Below, one piece after another: positions 5,786-6,609 of a DNA stretch of 6,609 nucleotides. The notes below the pieces were generated by a model. That model did no database searches. It was not told the DNA's origin and saw only the letters and a list, made by a program, of their open reading frames with translations. The stretch is taken from contig CAMWNY010000145.1 in assembly GCA_947175775.1 (NCBI GenBank), positions 1-6,609 of the forward strand, in the 5' to 3' direction. Position 1 is the stretch's first letter; each line of letters starts with the position of its first letter. Position numbers and translations under genes: made by a program. The stretch is from an uncultured Lachnospiraceae bacterium (GTDB taxonomy: Bacteria > Bacillota > Clostridia > Lachnospirales > Lachnospiraceae).

Positions 5786-6609
5786 TCACACCCCGCCTGT
5801 TATACTGGTCAGCGAAAGCATAAGCGGCGCAGCATATCCTGCCGCAATCCCAGCCGCAAGATAACAAATCACAACTGCGTACGCGACAAAATCCCGGCGT
5901 TCATAGTGAAGCGGTTTCATTTTCGTACGGTGCTCTCCCCCGCGGTAACAGCGCGCCTCCATCGCCATCGCAAGATCATTCGCACGCCGGAATGCCGATA
6001 TAAAAAGGGGAACCAGAAGCGGCACAAGACCTTTTGCCCGTTTGATAATATTACCGCTTTCAAAGTCAGCACACCGCGCAAGCTGTGCTTTCATAATCTT
6101 GTCTGTTTCTTCCATTAAAATCGGAATAAACCGAAGCGCAATTGACATCATCATCGCAATCTCATGCACCGGCACCTTTATTCGTTTTAACGGTCCAAGC
6201 ATTTTTTCAAGCCCGTCCGTAAGCTGGTTTGGCGTTGTCGTAAGCGTCATAATCGACGAACCGATAATCAAAAAGCTCAAACGGATTGCAAGAAGAACGG
6301 CAAGACTGACGCCTTCTTTTGTAATCCTGAACTTCCATATTGTCAGCAAAGGCTCACCCGGTGTCAAAAACAGATTGAACACAACCGTTATCATCAGCAA
6401 AAATATAATTGCCTTCATTCCCTTTACCATAAACCGAAACGGCACCTTTGATAAATTTATCACAAACACCAAAAACAATGCCGCCACCACATAGCCCGCC
6501 GCATTGTCAAACAAAAAGAGAGAGATGATAAACAAAATTGTAGAACCAAGCTTCACGCGGGGATCAAGCCTATGTATCACGGAATCCGCCTGATAATATT
6601 GACCAAGTG
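5786..6609 (-). CDS. ecfT: Energy-coupling factor transporter membrane protein EcfT (N-terminus cut by window edge)
   Basis: Transmembrane scaffold that links the paired EcfA1/EcfA2 ATPases to exchangeable S components in ECF importers for vitamins and metals. The frame stays open to 6609 and encodes LGQYYQADS directly before VIHRLDPRVKLG, the usual EcfT N-terminal region, so the GTG at 6580 is an internal valine and the real start lies a few codons beyond the edge. 273 residues are visible. Several hydrophobic segments are evident, including around visible residues 20-33, 38-53, 66-82 and 240-260. The cytoplasmic coupling helices carry the two short Ala-Arg-X motifs that dock on the ATPases: ARC in AQLARCADF (177-179) and ARC in AMEARCYRGG (218-220). 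ALRFIPILMEETDKIMKAQ is also characteristic. It is followed 2 nt later by truA; ecfA1 and ecfA2 are expected immediately to the right. Confidence 0.96.
   Translation of the reverse strand, partial: LGQYYQADSVIHRLDPRVKLGSTILFIISLFLFDNAAGYVVAALFLVFVINLSKVPFRFMVKGMKAIIFLLMITVVFNLFLTPGEPLLTIWKFRITKEGVSLAVLLAIRLSFLIIGSSIMTLTTTPNQLTDGLEKMLGPLKRIKVPVHEIAMMMSIALRFIPILMEETDKIMKAQLARCADFESGNIIKRAKGLVPLLVPLFISAFRRANDLAMAMEARCYRGGEHRTKMKPLHYERRDFVAYAVVICYLAAGIAAGYAAPLMLSLTSITGGV

Noticed and set aside
5784..5867. 28-residue N-terminal extension of TruA
   Set aside because: It lies inside ecfT, has no TruA homology and no good ribosome binding site. The ATG at 5783 gives the normal family N-terminus.
6578..6580. 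GTG as the start of ecfT
   Set aside because: The frame is open to the window edge and the upstream codons read LGQYYQADS, the conserved EcfT N-terminal region, so this GTG is an internal valine.
1..6609. CRISPR arrays, tRNA or rRNA genes, insertion sequences, long direct repeats
   Set aside because: None was seen on reading both strands; no repeated spacer pattern, cloverleaf or transposase-like frame is present.

Overview
The window looks like chromosomal DNA of a Gram-positive, low-to-medium GC member of the Clostridia, most likely a Lachnospiraceae-type bacterium. The evidence is the gene order ecfT-truA-...-rplM-rpsI (the tail of the classic Firmicutes ribosomal/ECF cluster), strong AGGAGG-type ribosome binding sites, sigma-A-like promoters and protein sequences of clostridial character. 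The genus call is an inference; no rRNA is present.

Layout, right to left because most genes are on the minus strand. 6609-5786: ecfT, cut by the right edge. 5783-5046: truA, starting 2 nt after the ecfT stop. 4840-3878: a membrane-anchored N-acetylmuramoyl-L-alanine amidase with an unusually basic cytoplasmic N-terminus. 3837-3622: a perfect-consensus promoter and a long structured leader. 3621-2758: rplM (L13) and rpsI (S9), closed by a strong intrinsic terminator at 2708-2735. 2620-1853: a clear homologue of the methyl-directed restriction endonuclease DpnI, with no methyltransferase beside it. 1777-1815: a hairpin terminator between convergent genes. 328-1764 (plus strand): a soluble chemoreceptor with an MCP signalling domain and a C-terminal zinc-binding CZB domain. 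327-95: an AT-rich divergent promoter region. 94-1: the first 31 codons of a minus-strand membrane protein cut by the left edge.

The right two thirds is housekeeping: vitamin or metal uptake (EcfT), tRNA pseudouridylation (TruA), cell-wall hydrolysis, and the L13/S9 pair, which has its own promoter and probably leader-mediated control. The left third is accessory in character: an orphan DpnI-type nuclease, which can only be tolerated if the host's own GATC sites are not adenine-methylated, and a cytoplasmic zinc-binding chemoreceptor. GATC is scarce here: a by-eye scan found only 8 sites, none in the first 2.1 kb. I did not see a wholly new system. The points most worth a second look are the orphan DpnI, the rplM leader, the GATC scarcity and the basic-tailed amidase between truA and rplM.
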